From Kroppenstedtia sanguinis (GTDB taxonomy: Bacteria; Bacillota; Bacilli; Thermoactinomycetales; DSM-45169): a DNA stretch of 18,010 nt. Under the pieces are notes generated by a model. It was given only the letters and a program-made list of their open reading frames with translations. It had not been told where the DNA came from and did no database searches. Each line of letters starts with the position of its first letter. The stretch's first letter is position 1. This document shows, one piece after another, positions 1-6,711 of the stretch. The DNA is taken from assembly GCF_050433445.1 (NCBI RefSeq), contig NZ_JBNPXF010000035.1:1-18010 (forward strand). Direction: 5' to 3'. The position numbers and the translations under genes are program-made.

Positions 1-156
1 TTAAATTGTAGTAGTGCCTGTGGTGCTTCCTTAGTCTAGAGCTTCAGCTCTTTTAAATTGTAGTAGTGCCTGTGGTGCTTCCTTAGTCTAGAGCTTCAGC
101 TCTTTTAAATTGTAGTAGTGCCTGTGGTGCTTCCTTAGTCTAGAGCTCCAGCTCTT
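1..156 (+). repeat. Three tandem 52-bp units of an intergenic hairpin repeat
   Basis: Three head-to-tail units start at 1, 53 and 105 with an exact 52-bp period. Units 1 and 2 look identical, and unit 3 differs by one base (TCCA for TTCA in a loop). Each unit can form two hairpins as plus-strand RNA: GTGCC-TGT-GGTGC (with G-U pairs) and AGAGC-TTCA-GCTCT, the latter followed by TTTT. There are no spacers and no sustained reading frame. A related family lies at 17916-18010. The array begins exactly at base 1, so the window edge may be an assembly break within a longer array. Confidence 0.95.
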
Positions 157-192
157 TTAAATTGTAGTGCCCGTGGCGCAAAGGTCACTTTG
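157..192 (+). repeat. Diverged fourth unit of the left hairpin repeat
   Basis: The unit starts with the same TTAAATTGTAG, then lacks the GTA duplication and diverges. The first hairpin is kept as GTGCC-CGT-GGCGC at 167-179. In place of the AGAGC/GCTCT hairpin there is a different one with the same geometry, CAAAG-GTCA-CTTTG at 179-192 (5-bp stem, 4-nt loop). Different bases giving the same fold suggests structure matters more than sequence. It could also be simple decay at the array edge. Confidence 0.7.
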
Positions 193-196
193 GTAG

Positions 197-235
197 TACA
201 CGACTCCCTCCACCGCCCATTTTTTGGTTAATCAA
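197..235 (-). repeat. Bipartite 3'-end repeat, copy 1 (downstream of the M23 gene)
   Basis: TACACGACTCCCTCC at 197-211, then 14 bp, then GGTTAATCAA at 226-235. The same two blocks 13 bp apart occur at 8593-8630, with one difference in the first block. In both places the element sits at the 3' end of a minus-strand gene: here 16 bp beyond the M23 stop codon, there overlapping the rsbU stop codon. I do not recognise the family. Confidence 0.6.
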
Positions 236-251
236 TAGCCCTGGCTGTTGT

Positions 252-1088
252 TCATTTCTCTTCCCACACTTTGAGAAACAGGTAAGGATTGATCGTCTCC
301 CGTTTGGGGGAGAAGGTGCTTTCCCGGACATAGATGCCCAAGTGCAGATGGGGGGCAAACTGGCCTGTCGTTCCTTCAGGGCCGTATCCGCTGTCCCCGA
401 CGTATCCGATCACCTGCCCCTTCTTCACCTGGGACCCGGTTTCGATCCCATCAGCATACTTGGATAGGTGGGCATAGTAGAATGAGATCTGGGGATGGTC
501 TGTATCCAGAATGGTGAGGCGCCAGCCCCCTAACTGGTTCCACCCTTTCGAGACGACCCGTCCGTCACCGACGGAATGGATCGGAGTTCCTTTCTTAGCC
601 ATGAGATCAGTTCCCTCATGAGGCCGTTCTCCACCGTAACTGCGGCTGGCTCCCCAAGTGTCTCCATAGCTGATCTCGGCGTTCTCCGCAAAGGGGAACT
701 GATAAGATTCCCCTAGAGGGGCGGCAGCCCAATCGTAGGAGGTTGCCAACTGCAAAATTTGCTCCGCTTTTTTCTCCGACATCTCCTTTCGGATCACTTC
801 CCGAATCTGATATTCACTGGGTCGGTCCGTTTCCGTTGCTCGCCGGATCTTTTTCACCCGTTGCTGAAGGGTGTTTCGGTTCACCCCCTGGTACTCCCTT
901 TCCACCTCATCCCAAGCGGCGAGGTAAGGCCAAGGGATGCCCGAAGATTGACTGACCTCTAGATATTCCGGAGCCAGTTTCACCGGAACCTTGATCTCGG
1001 GAATCGGAATCGTCTGGGTCTGATCGTAGACCAGAAGCGCACCCGCCACCAGAGCGATCAGCAGGAGCACGCGGAAGAACCACTTCAT
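252..1088 (-). CDS. Membrane-anchored M23 (LytM-type) metallopeptidase
   Basis: A 278-residue predicted zinc endopeptidase that cuts peptidoglycan cross-bridges or stem peptides outside the membrane. Residues 4-21 form one hydrophobic segment after a short basic start, so it is an uncleaved anchor or signal peptide. A helical region (about 45-125), with a GIPWPYLAAWDEVE stretch, precedes the M23 domain (about 140-260). Metal and catalytic residues are visible: H157 and D161 (HEGTD), H207 (YYAHLS), and H247/H249 (HLHLG). The start is supported by AGGAGGAAGAGG just upstream. The N-terminal part reminds me of LytH/YunA-type Bacillus peptidases linked to spore cortex, but that is from memory. It lies downstream of tex on the same strand, separated by 237 bp holding strong foldable DNA and a candidate promoter, so it is probably transcribed separately. 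Confidence 0.9.
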   Translation of the reverse strand: MKWFFRVLLLIALVAGALLVYDQTQTIPIPEIKVPVKLAPEYLEVSQSSGIPWPYLAAWDEVEREYQGVNRNTLQQRVKKIRRATETDRPSEYQIREVIRKEMSEKKAEQILQLATSYDWAAAPLGESYQFPFAENAEISYGDTWGASRSYGGERPHEGTDLMAKKGTPIHSVGDGRVVSKGWNQLGGWRLTILDTDHPQISFYYAHLSKYADGIETGSQVKKGQVIGYVGDSGYGPEGTTGQFAPHLHLGIYVRESTFSPKRETINPYLFLKVWEEK

Positions 1089-1114
1089 CCTCTTCCTCCT
1101 GTTCAGGGAAATAT

Positions 1115-1120
1115 TTTATA
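1115..1120 (-). promoter_or_regulatory. Candidate extended -10 promoter of the M23 peptidase gene
   Basis: On the minus strand TGT-TATAAA gives an extended -10 (TGn plus 5/6 of TATAAT) about 27 nt before the start codon. No good -35 lies 17 nt upstream (CTATGG). The leader would be about 20 nt, just long enough for the GGAGG site. Confidence 0.4.
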
Positions 1121-1174
1121 ACAGGGCTGTTGATTACCCATAGGAACGAATCGATCCTTTCGCTTTTCCCATTG

Positions 1175-1270
1175 CCCCCCATCGTAAAAATCGCTTGGGG
1201 GGACGGGGATGGTGGAAGGGCTACGATCTCTTGCTAAGAGCGCAAAGGTTCTTCGCCTTCCCACCATCCC
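1175..1270 (-). other. Foldable intergenic element between tex and the M23 gene (two stems, one a three-way junction)
   Basis: The outer stem pairs GGGATGGTGG (1206-1215) with CCACCATCCC (1261-1270). It continues as AAGG (1216-1219) with CCTT (1256-1259) across one bulged base. Inside are two hairpins: CTCTT-GCT-AAGAG (1228-1240) and, on the minus strand, GCGAAG-AAC-CTTTGC with one G-U pair, which becomes an A-C mismatch on the plus strand. Next to it CCCCCCA (1175-1181) pairs with TGGGGGG (1196-1202). The minus strand lacks a proper U-tract after the main stem, so it is not a textbook terminator, though it may end tex transcription. It could be a structured RNA, an mRNA-stabilising stem, or a palindromic repeat element. 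Confidence 0.6.
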
Positions 1271-1325
1271 GACCTTAGTTCTTACCTAAAATATGGCGAA
1301 TCAACACGCCTGATATGATGATCGA

Positions 1326-3470
1326 TCATCCCACAGGGATCATGCTGAGGGAGACTCGTTCTCGTTCCGTATCCACTTGAAGCACCCAGACATCCACCAC
1401 ATCACCGACTCCGACGAGATCCATCGGATGCTGGACAAAGCGATCGCTCATTTTGGAGATATGGACCAAGCCGTCATTTTTGAGACCGATATCCACAAAG
1501 GCGCCAAAATCAACGACATTGCGAACGGTTCCCTTTAACTGCATCCCTTCCTTCAGGTCCTCCAATTGCAATACGTCGGAGCGCAGTACAGGAGCCGGTA
1601 GCTCTTCCCGTGGATCCCGGCCGGGACGATGCAGGGCATCGAGGATATCTCGCAGAGTGGGGACACCACAACCCAAGACTTCGGCCATGTTCTCCACATT
1701 TACCTGTCGCAGTGCTTCTTTTAAATCCGAGGTTCCAATCGCCTCGGGAGTGCTTCCCAACTCCTGGAGCAGGGACTCCACCACCGGGTAAGACTCGGGG
1801 TGAATCGGTGTCTTATCCAGAGGGTTGTCCCCATCCGTCACTCGCAAAAAACCGATACACTGTTCATAGGTTTTGGCCCCTAGACGAGGCACTTTTTTCA
1901 GCTGGTTTCGGTCCGTGTACCGTCCTTCTTCTTCCCTTTTTTTGATGATGTTCTTGGCCACGGTGGTGTTGACACCGGAAACATATTGCAACAGGGAGAC
2001 CGAAGCTGTGTTGACATCGACACCGACATGGTTGACCGCTGACTCTACCACAGTGGACAGGCTTTCTACCAATCGCTTCTGGGACACATCGTGCTGATAC
2101 TGTCCTACACCCACCGCCTTGGGTTCAATTTTCACCAGTTCCGCGAGGGGGTCCTGTAGGCGGCGGGCGATGGAGATGGCACTCCGCTGGGCTACATCCA
2201 GATCCGGGAACTCCTCCCGGGCCAGTTTAGAAGCGGAATAGACGCTGGCCCCCGCCTCATTGACGATGATGTAGTAAACCTGCCGCTCCCAGCGCCGAAT
2301 CAATTCTGCAATAAAGGATTCCGTCTCTCTGGAGGCGGTTCCGTTGCCAATAGCGATAATATCGATATCGTATTGTTCCACCAGCCGGGATACCACCTCA
2401 CCGGCCTCTTTCACTTTGTTCTGAGATAGAGTGGGAAAGATGACGCCTACATGATGCATCTTTCCCGTTTCGTCCACCACCGCCAACTTGCAACCCGTAC
2501 GATACGCCGGATCCACCCCGAGCACCTTTTTCCCTCGGATCGGGGGTTGCAACAACAGGTTCCGCAGATTTTCAGAAAAAATATGGATCGCTTGCTCTTC
2601 CGCCTCTTCCGTCATCGTCGAACGGATCTCCCGCTCGATGGAAGGAGCGATCAACCGTTTGTAAGCATCTTCCGCCGTTTCTGTCAAATACCGATGAGGA
2701 TGTTTCGACAGATGACGTTCCAGGTGGTCCAGCACCCGCTCTGCCCCTTCCACCTCCAAGCGGACTTTAAGAATCCCTTCTCGTTCCCCTCGATTTACAG
2801 CCAGCACGCGGTGAGAAGGCATTTTGCGGACCGGTTCCTTGTAGTCGTAGTACATTTCATATACGGAGCGCTCATCGGCCGTTTTGGCCTCCGTGACCAA
2901 TTCACCCCGCTTCCAATGAAAGTCCCGGACCCATCTGCGAATCTCAGGATCATCAGCCAATTCTTCCGCCAGGATGTCCATCGCACCCTGCAAAGCCTCC
3001 TGCACCGTGCCCACTTCTTTCTCCGGGTCGATGAAAGAACTCGCTTTCTCCTCCGCCTCTGTCTCACTTGGGATCTGTCGCAGAAACTCCGCCAGTGGGG
3101 CCAGCCCTCGCTCCCGTGCCTGTGAGGCCCGGGTTTTCCGCTTGGGGCGATAGGGACGGTAAAGATCTTCTACGGTCTGCAATTTCACGGCAGATTCGAT
3201 CTTTTTTCGTAACTCGTCAGTCAGCTTGCCTTGTTCATCGATCAGCCGGATCACTTCTTCTTTCTTTTGCTCCAGCTGGATCAGGTATTTGTTTCTTTCT
3301 TCAATCCCGCGAAGTTGTTCTTCATCCAGTTCTCCCGTCATCTCTTTCCGGTAACGGGCGATAAACGGAATCGTATTTCCCTCTTCCATCAAATGTACGG
3401 CCGTTTCCACTCGGGCCGTCTCCAGACTGAGTTCGTCGGCAATCGCTTGGAATCGTTCTTTTTCTTCCAT
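1326..3470 (-). CDS. tex: Tex-family S1 RNA-binding protein (YdcI-like)
   Basis: A 714-residue cytoplasmic nucleic-acid-binding protein of the Tex family, implicated in transcription and in toxin or stress gene expression. The layout is typical: a helical N-terminal region (about 1-310), a YqgF/RNase H-like domain beginning near residue 317 (VLGVDPAYRTGCKLAVVD), helix-hairpin-helix repeats (about 485-540, VSGVNTTVAKNIIKKREEEG and KVPRLGAKTYEQ), and a C-terminal S1 domain (about 642-714, GTVRNVVDFGAFVDIGLKNDGLVHIS). It ends right after the S1 fold, at the short end of the family's range. The ATG at 3470 has GGAGG five bases upstream. It is divergent from nadE. In B. subtilis the tex homologue ydcI also lies near the sigB operon, so this is conserved neighbourhood. 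Its exact biochemical role is unsettled. Confidence 0.96.
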   Translation of the reverse strand: MEEKERFQAIADELSLETARVETAVHLMEEGNTIPFIARYRKEMTGELDEEQLRGIEERNKYLIQLEQKKEEVIRLIDEQGKLTDELRKKIESAVKLQTVEDLYRPYRPKRKTRASQARERGLAPLAEFLRQIPSETEAEEKASSFIDPEKEVGTVQEALQGAMDILAEELADDPEIRRWVRDFHWKRGELVTEAKTADERSVYEMYYDYKEPVRKMPSHRVLAVNRGEREGILKVRLEVEGAERVLDHLERHLSKHPHRYLTETAEDAYKRLIAPSIEREIRSTMTEEAEEQAIHIFSENLRNLLLQPPIRGKKVLGVDPAYRTGCKLAVVDETGKMHHVGVIFPTLSQNKVKEAGEVVSRLVEQYDIDIIAIGNGTASRETESFIAELIRRWERQVYYIIVNEAGASVYSASKLAREEFPDLDVAQRSAISIARRLQDPLAELVKIEPKAVGVGQYQHDVSQKRLVESLSTVVESAVNHVGVDVNTASVSLLQYVSGVNTTVAKNIIKKREEEGRYTDRNQLKKVPRLGAKTYEQCIGFLRVTDGDNPLDKTPIHPESYPVVESLLQELGSTPEAIGTSDLKEALRQVNVENMAEVLGCGVPTLRDILDALHRPGRDPREELPAPVLRSDVLQLEDLKEGMQLKGTVRNVVDFGAFVDIGLKNDGLVHISKMSDRFVQHPMDLVGVGDVVDVWVLQVDTERERVSLSMIPVG

Positions 3471-3506
3471 ACCTGCCTCCGTTTTTGGATAAGGTTTTGC
3501 TTACCT

Positions 3507-3535
3507 ATTCTACCCCTTTGCCTGTAACGGGGCAA
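3507..3535 (-). promoter_or_regulatory. Sigma-A type promoter of tex
   Basis: On the minus strand TTGCCC (3535-3530), 17 bp, then TAGAAT (3512-3507), which matches 4/6 and 5/6 of the consensus. It lies 37 bp upstream of the tex start codon, giving a leader of about 30 nt. Confidence 0.55.
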
Positions 3536-3576
3536 TTTACCTCACATCCGTGCATCGAGATTCGGGTTGAGGTAAA
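3536..3576. promoter_or_regulatory. Long inverted repeat in the tex/nadE divergent region
   Basis: TTTACCTCA (3536-3544) is a perfect inverted repeat of TGAGGTAAA (3568-3576). Inside, ATCCG (3546-3550) pairs with CGGGT (3563-3567) with one G-T pair and one bulged base, giving a stem of about 14 bp. It abuts the tex -35 and overlaps a weak possible nadE -35 (TTGAGG, 3567-3572). It could be an operator acting on both genes or a hairpin; no T-tract follows, so it is not a terminator. Confidence 0.5.
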
Positions 3577-3628
3577 GTGATAGAAAAGGGGATATCACAA
3601 CCCGACAACGAACAGGAGGATCCATCAC

Positions 3629-4459
3629 ATGAGTTCGATCCAGCAGCAGATCATCGCAGACTTACACGTGAAGCCCGTCATTGATCCCGACGAGGAAGTC
3701 AGGATGCGAGTAGAGTTCATCAAAGAGTACGTGAAAGCCACCTCCACGAGGGGACTGGTGCTCGGAATCTCCGGTGGGCAGGATTCCACCTTGGCGGGCA
3801 GACTGGCCCAACTGGCAATGGAGCAATTGCGAAAGGAGAGCGGAAAAGAGTTTCGGTTCATCGCCTTGCGCCTTCCCTATGGGATGCAAAAGGACGAAGC
3901 CGATGCGCAACAGGCAATGCGATTTATTCAACCTGACGAGACTTTCACTTTCAATATCCAAAGCGCTGTGGACGGGTCCGTCCAAGCCTACCAGGATGCT
4001 ACCGGCCAGTCTCTCCCTGACTTTGTCAAGGGCAATGTCAAAGCTCGGGAGCGGATGATCGCCCAGTACCAGATCGCGGGAGCTCGCAACCTCCTGGTGG
4101 TGGGAACCGACCACGCTGCTGAAGCGGTCACCGGTTTTTTCACCAAGTACGGGGATGGAGGCTGTGATCTGGTCCCCCTATACGGACTGAACAAACGGCA
4201 GGGAAAACAGCTGTTGAAACATCTGGGAGCCGCCTCTTCCCTCTACATGAAGGCTCCGACGGCAGACCTTTTGGATGAACAGCCGGGACGCTCCGATGAA
4301 GAAGAGTTGGGGATCACCTATGAGCAAATCGATGACTACCTGGAGGGAAAAGAGGTAGAAGCAGACGTAGTGGCACGCATCCAACAAAAATATCTCTCTT
4401 CCCGTCACAAGCGCACCACCCCCACCTCCCCCTTCGATCATTGGTGGAAAACGAAATAA
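3629..4459 (+). CDS. nadE: Ammonia-dependent NAD+ synthetase
   Basis: A 276-residue enzyme for the last step of NAD+ synthesis: deamido-NAD+ + ATP + NH3 gives NAD+ + AMP + PPi, in the cytoplasm. The PP-loop ATP motif SGGQDST is at residues 48-54. Other family blocks include RLPYGMQKDEADAQ, GNVKARERMIAQYQIA, GTDHAAEAVTGFFTKYGDGG and KAPTADL. The length is that of the single-domain NH3-dependent type; the glutaminase domain of the roughly 540-residue or longer form is absent. The start is fixed by GGAGGA at 3615-3620, eight bases before the ATG. It is monocistronic, with a strong terminator directly after the stop codon. In B. subtilis nadE is reported to be a sigma-B-dependent stress gene, and sigB is 2.3 kb away here, but I could not find a convincing sigma-B promoter upstream. 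Confidence 0.97.
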   Translation: MSSIQQQIIADLHVKPVIDPDEEVRMRVEFIKEYVKATSTRGLVLGISGGQDSTLAGRLAQLAMEQLRKESGKEFRFIALRLPYGMQKDEADAQQAMRFIQPDETFTFNIQSAVDGSVQAYQDATGQSLPDFVKGNVKARERMIAQYQIAGARNLLVVGTDHAAEAVTGFFTKYGDGGCDLVPLYGLNKRQGKQLLKHLGAASSLYMKAPTADLLDEQPGRSDEEELGITYEQIDDYLEGKEVEADVVARIQQKYLSSRHKRTTPTSPFDHWWKTK

Positions 4460-4494
4460 AGAGGGAGCGGCCTGCAGCCGTTTCCCTCTTTTTT
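4458..4494. terminator. Bidirectional rho-independent terminator between nadE and the CHAP gene
   Basis: AAAGAGGGA (4458-4466) pairs with TCCCTCTTT (4483-4491), with an inner CGGC/GCCG stem, followed by a T-run on the plus strand. It starts within the nadE stop codon. On the minus strand the stem is followed by TTTATTT, so it also serves the convergent hydrolase gene ending at 4502. Confidence 0.93.
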
Positions 4495-4501
4495 CGTGGA
4501 A

Positions 4502-5569
4502 TCAGTTCACATGAATGTAATTGCTGACTGAACCTGCAGGGATAGTCCGTTTAGAGAAAGCATAGCGTTGATAGTTGTATTCCTCGATGGTGATGGTGGA
4601 ACCGTTGACTGCAGTCACGTAGGCGACATGACCAAATGTACCGCTCGCCCCGGAAGCACCAGCGTTAAACTGGGCGACTGCTCCAACTGCAGGCTGATTG
4701 TTCACACGCATCCCGATGCGGCGGGCATTGTTGGCCCAGTTGGTCGCATTTCCAAAATGACCTCCGCGCATATGGTTGGTAAAGTGGTAACCCCTTTGAT
4801 TGATTCGCCAAGCGACAAAGGACGTGCATTGCCGGTTGTAGAAGCCCCAGGGATCCACTCCTGCCACACTAGCATATTTATAGGGGTACAGGGAGGCATC
4901 CACCAGGGTCAGCGAATCAATCTGAGCTTTGAGATTGCTTTCTTTAGAGCCGAGAGACGCCAGTTCCTTTTTGGTTTTTTCAATCTCCACTTGGATCTTG
5001 TCGTAGATCTTGCGGGCATCCTTCGCCTCTTCCTTCTGTTCCTTCGCCAAGGTGGCTTGTTTCTTCTTCAACTCTTCGTGTTTCAAGCGAATATTGTTAT
5101 ACTTGTCGAAAAGCTCCCGATCCCGGATCAGAATCATCCGAAGCACTTCAAACCGTTGCAAAAATTCACCGAAGCTCCCGGCTTCAAACAGCGCTCGCAT
5201 CGACCCCATTTCTCCATTTTCATACATCAAGCGGACACGACCTTTGAATCGCTCCTCGTAGAGTTTCAGTTTTTCGGAGTTCTTTTTTGTCTCTTTCTCC
5301 GCCTTTTGTATTTTCTTATTGGTGTCGGCGATCTTTTTCTCCAAGTTTTCTACTTTCTCTCTGTGAGGCTTGATCTTGTCCATCAGTTTGTCGATGGTTT
5401 CTTGGGCCTCTTTCTTTTGTTCCTTTACGTTTTCCAGTTCCTCTTTTTTGGAACCCACATTGTCTTCAGCATAGACTCCCGCTGGAATCACTCCGGTGAT
5501 CAAGACCGTAGAGGCTACGCCGACCAACAATATACGCTTTATAGAGATAACCATCACCTCACCCGTCAA
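4502..5569 (-). CDS. Secreted PcsB-like coiled-coil protein with C-terminal CHAP amidase domain
   Basis: A 355-residue predicted peptidoglycan hydrolase acting outside the cell. A signal peptide (about residues 6-34, ending VYA-ED) is followed by a long charged coiled coil (about 38-215) with the GRVRLMYENGEMGSMRALFEAGSFGEFL segment split across 109-137, typical of PcsB/CwlO-type hydrolases. The C-terminal CHAP domain (about 235-355) carries the likely catalytic C248 (NRQCTSFVAW), H314 (FGHVAYV) and E329/E330-N332 (EEYN). In such proteins the coiled coil is thought to receive activation from FtsEX-type complexes; no ftsEX is present here. The start is uncertain. TTG at 5569 has GAGGA six bases upstream, while an ATG at 5554 has only an overlapping AGGTG. 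It converges with nadE and diverges from fdhD. Confidence 0.9.
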   Translation of the reverse strand: MTGEVMVISIKRILLVGVASTVLITGVIPAGVYAEDNVGSKKEELENVKEQKKEAQETIDKLMDKIKPHREKVENLEKKIADTNKKIQKAEKETKKNSEKLKLYEERFKGRVRLMYENGEMGSMRALFEAGSFGEFLQRFEVLRMILIRDRELFDKYNNIRLKHEELKKKQATLAKEQKEEAKDARKIYDKIQVEIEKTKKELASLGSKESNLKAQIDSLTLVDASLYPYKYASVAGVDPWGFYNRQCTSFVAWRINQRGYHFTNHMRGGHFGNATNWANNARRIGMRVNNQPAVGAVAQFNAGASGASGTFGHVAYVTAVNGSTITIEEYNYQRYAFSKRTIPAGSVSNYIHVN

Positions 5570-5626
5570 ACGTTTCCTCTTGAAATAACGAAAGGACAGA
5601 CCCTTCGGTTTCCCATCCCCGACAAA

Positions 5627-5632
5627 ATTATA
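5627..5632 (-). promoter_or_regulatory. Candidate -10 of the CHAP hydrolase gene
   Basis: A perfect TATAAT on the minus strand lies 58 bp upstream of the start codon. No recognisable -35 is 16-18 bp upstream, so the promoter may need an activator or be spurious. I looked for a WalR-type TGTWAH-N5-TGTWAH box and found none with correct spacing. A small hairpin, GTCTG-TTTAG-CAGAC, is at 5661-5675. Confidence 0.35.
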
Positions 5633-5738
5633 CTTTCGGAGTATACATCCGATACTTCTCGTCTGTTTAGCAGACAGCCTTGTTTACGATCTTAACAATC
5701 CCTTCTCTTCCTGTCACGAAAAACTAAAGAAAAGGGAG

Positions 5739-5767
5739 TTGAACCCCGTCGTTTTCCGGGATATCTT
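5739..5767 (+). promoter_or_regulatory. Sigma-A type promoter of fdhD
   Basis: TTGAAC (5739-5744), 17 bp, TATCTT (5762-5767): 4/6 matches in each box at ideal spacing. The start would be near 5774, about 25 nt before the fdhD start codon at 5799. An in-frame TTG at 5739 therefore falls inside the promoter and is unlikely to be a translation start. Confidence 0.5.
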
Positions 5768-5798
5768 TATATGGAGAAGCAAGAAAGGAGTAGATTCT

Positions 5799-6656
5799 AT
5801 GAATCCCAGCTCTCGCTCCCGTGCCGCCAAAGGATGGGTGCAACAGGTGGAAGGAGAATCCGCACGTCGAGTCCGCGATACCGTGACTGCAGAAGAGCCG
5901 ATGGAAATCCGCTTGGTCTTCCCGCAGATCGCTGAACCGGTGCCCATCTCTGTTACCATGCGAACACCGGGGAATGATTTTGATCTGGCCAGCGGATTTT
6001 TGGTCACCGAAGGCATCTTGGATTCAAAAGATTCCATCCAATCTATCACTTACTGCAGGGATCCCGAGACCGATGGAGCGCAGCGATACAATATCGTGAA
6101 CGTCAATCTGAGACCCGGGATCTCCGTCGAGTTGGAACGTCTAAGAAGAAACTTTTACACCAGCTCCAGTTGCGGAGTATGCGGAAAAGCCTCCCTGGAA
6201 GCGATAGAGGTCCGTGGCGTCAAACCTGTCCAGGGAGACTTCACCTTACCCGCCTCGCTCATCCCTCAGTTGGGAGAGACGCTTCGCCGTGAACAGGAAA
6301 TCTTCGAAAAAACCGGCGGTCTTCATGCAGCAGGTTGGTTCGACCCCACGGGTCATCTCATCGCCCTCAGGGAGGATGTGGGCCGCCACAACGCGGTGGA
6401 TAAGTTGATCGGTCACTTGTTTCTCAATCAGGGACTTCCTTTGACGGAAGGAATCCTGATGGTGAGTGGACGTACCAGCTTTGAAATCATGCAAAAGGCG
6501 GCGGTAGCCGGTATTCCCGTCGTCACCGCCGTCTCTGCTCCATCCAGCCTCGCCGTAGATGTGGCGAAGCAATTTGGGATCACCTTGATCGGGTTTGCCA
6601 GGGGAGAACGATTTAATATTTACACCGGAGGTAAACGGATCCGGGTCGGGGAATAG
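5799..6656 (+). CDS. fdhD: Formate dehydrogenase accessory sulfurtransferase FdhD
   Basis: A 285-residue cytoplasmic protein that transfers sulfur from a cysteine desulfurase to the molybdenum cofactor of formate dehydrogenase. The diagnostic CGVCG motif is at residues 125-129, with both sulfur-carrying cysteines present. Further family blocks are visible: RTPGNDFDLASGFLVTEGI, GGLHAAGWF, REDVGRHNAVDKLIG, VSGRTSFEIMQKAAVAGIP and FARGERFNIYTG. The ATG at 5799 has AAGGAG eight bases upstream; the frame stays open upstream to 5739, but that part covers the promoter. No formate dehydrogenase or other molybdenum cofactor gene lies in the window, so its client enzyme must be elsewhere. It converges on sigB across a shared terminator. 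Confidence 0.97.
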   Translation: MNPSSRSRAAKGWVQQVEGESARRVRDTVTAEEPMEIRLVFPQIAEPVPISVTMRTPGNDFDLASGFLVTEGILDSKDSIQSITYCRDPETDGAQRYNIVNVNLRPGISVELERLRRNFYTSSSCGVCGKASLEAIEVRGVKPVQGDFTLPASLIPQLGETLRREQEIFEKTGGLHAAGWFDPTGHLIALREDVGRHNAVDKLIGHLFLNQGLPLTEGILMVSGRTSFEIMQKAAVAGIPVVTAVSAPSSLAVDVAKQFGITLIGFARGERFNIYTGGKRIRVGE

Positions 6657-6670
6657 CCACTCCCATCCAT

Positions 6671-6702
6671 AAAAAAACCGAGGTCTCAAACCATCGGCTT
6701 TT
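6671..6702. terminator. Bidirectional terminator between fdhD and sigB
   Basis: CCGAGG (6678-6683) pairs with CC-TCGG (6691-6697, one bulged base) around a 7-nt loop. On the minus strand it is followed by seven T (6677-6671), a good sigB terminator. On the plus strand CTTTT follows, weaker, for fdhD. Confidence 0.8.
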
Positions 6703-6711
6703 AAAAAAGAA

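Noticed and set aside
1..156. CRISPR array
   Set aside because: The 52-bp units are contiguous and identical along their whole length; there are no variable spacers and no cas genes.
1214..1230. Similarity of GGAAGGG-N2/3-ACGATC here to 17815-17831, linking the two foldable elements
   Set aside because: Thirteen matched bases with a variable gap are within chance for 18 kb, and the flanking folds do not align.
3577..3628. Sigma-B promoter for nadE
   Set aside because: GGTAAA and GGGATA are at roughly suitable spacing but match poorly (4/6 and 3/6), clearly worse than the rsbV promoter. Expected from B. subtilis, but not supported here.
5661..5675. Terminator at GTCTG-TTTAG-CAGAC between the CHAP gene and fdhD
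   Set aside because: The stem is short, there is no T-tract on either strand, and it lies between divergent genes where no terminator is needed.
4568..5695. Long plus-strand open frame (375 codons) opposite the CHAP hydrolase
   Set aside because: It is a frame shadow: phenylalanine- and leucine-rich because it is antisense to the lysine- and glutamate-rich coiled coil.
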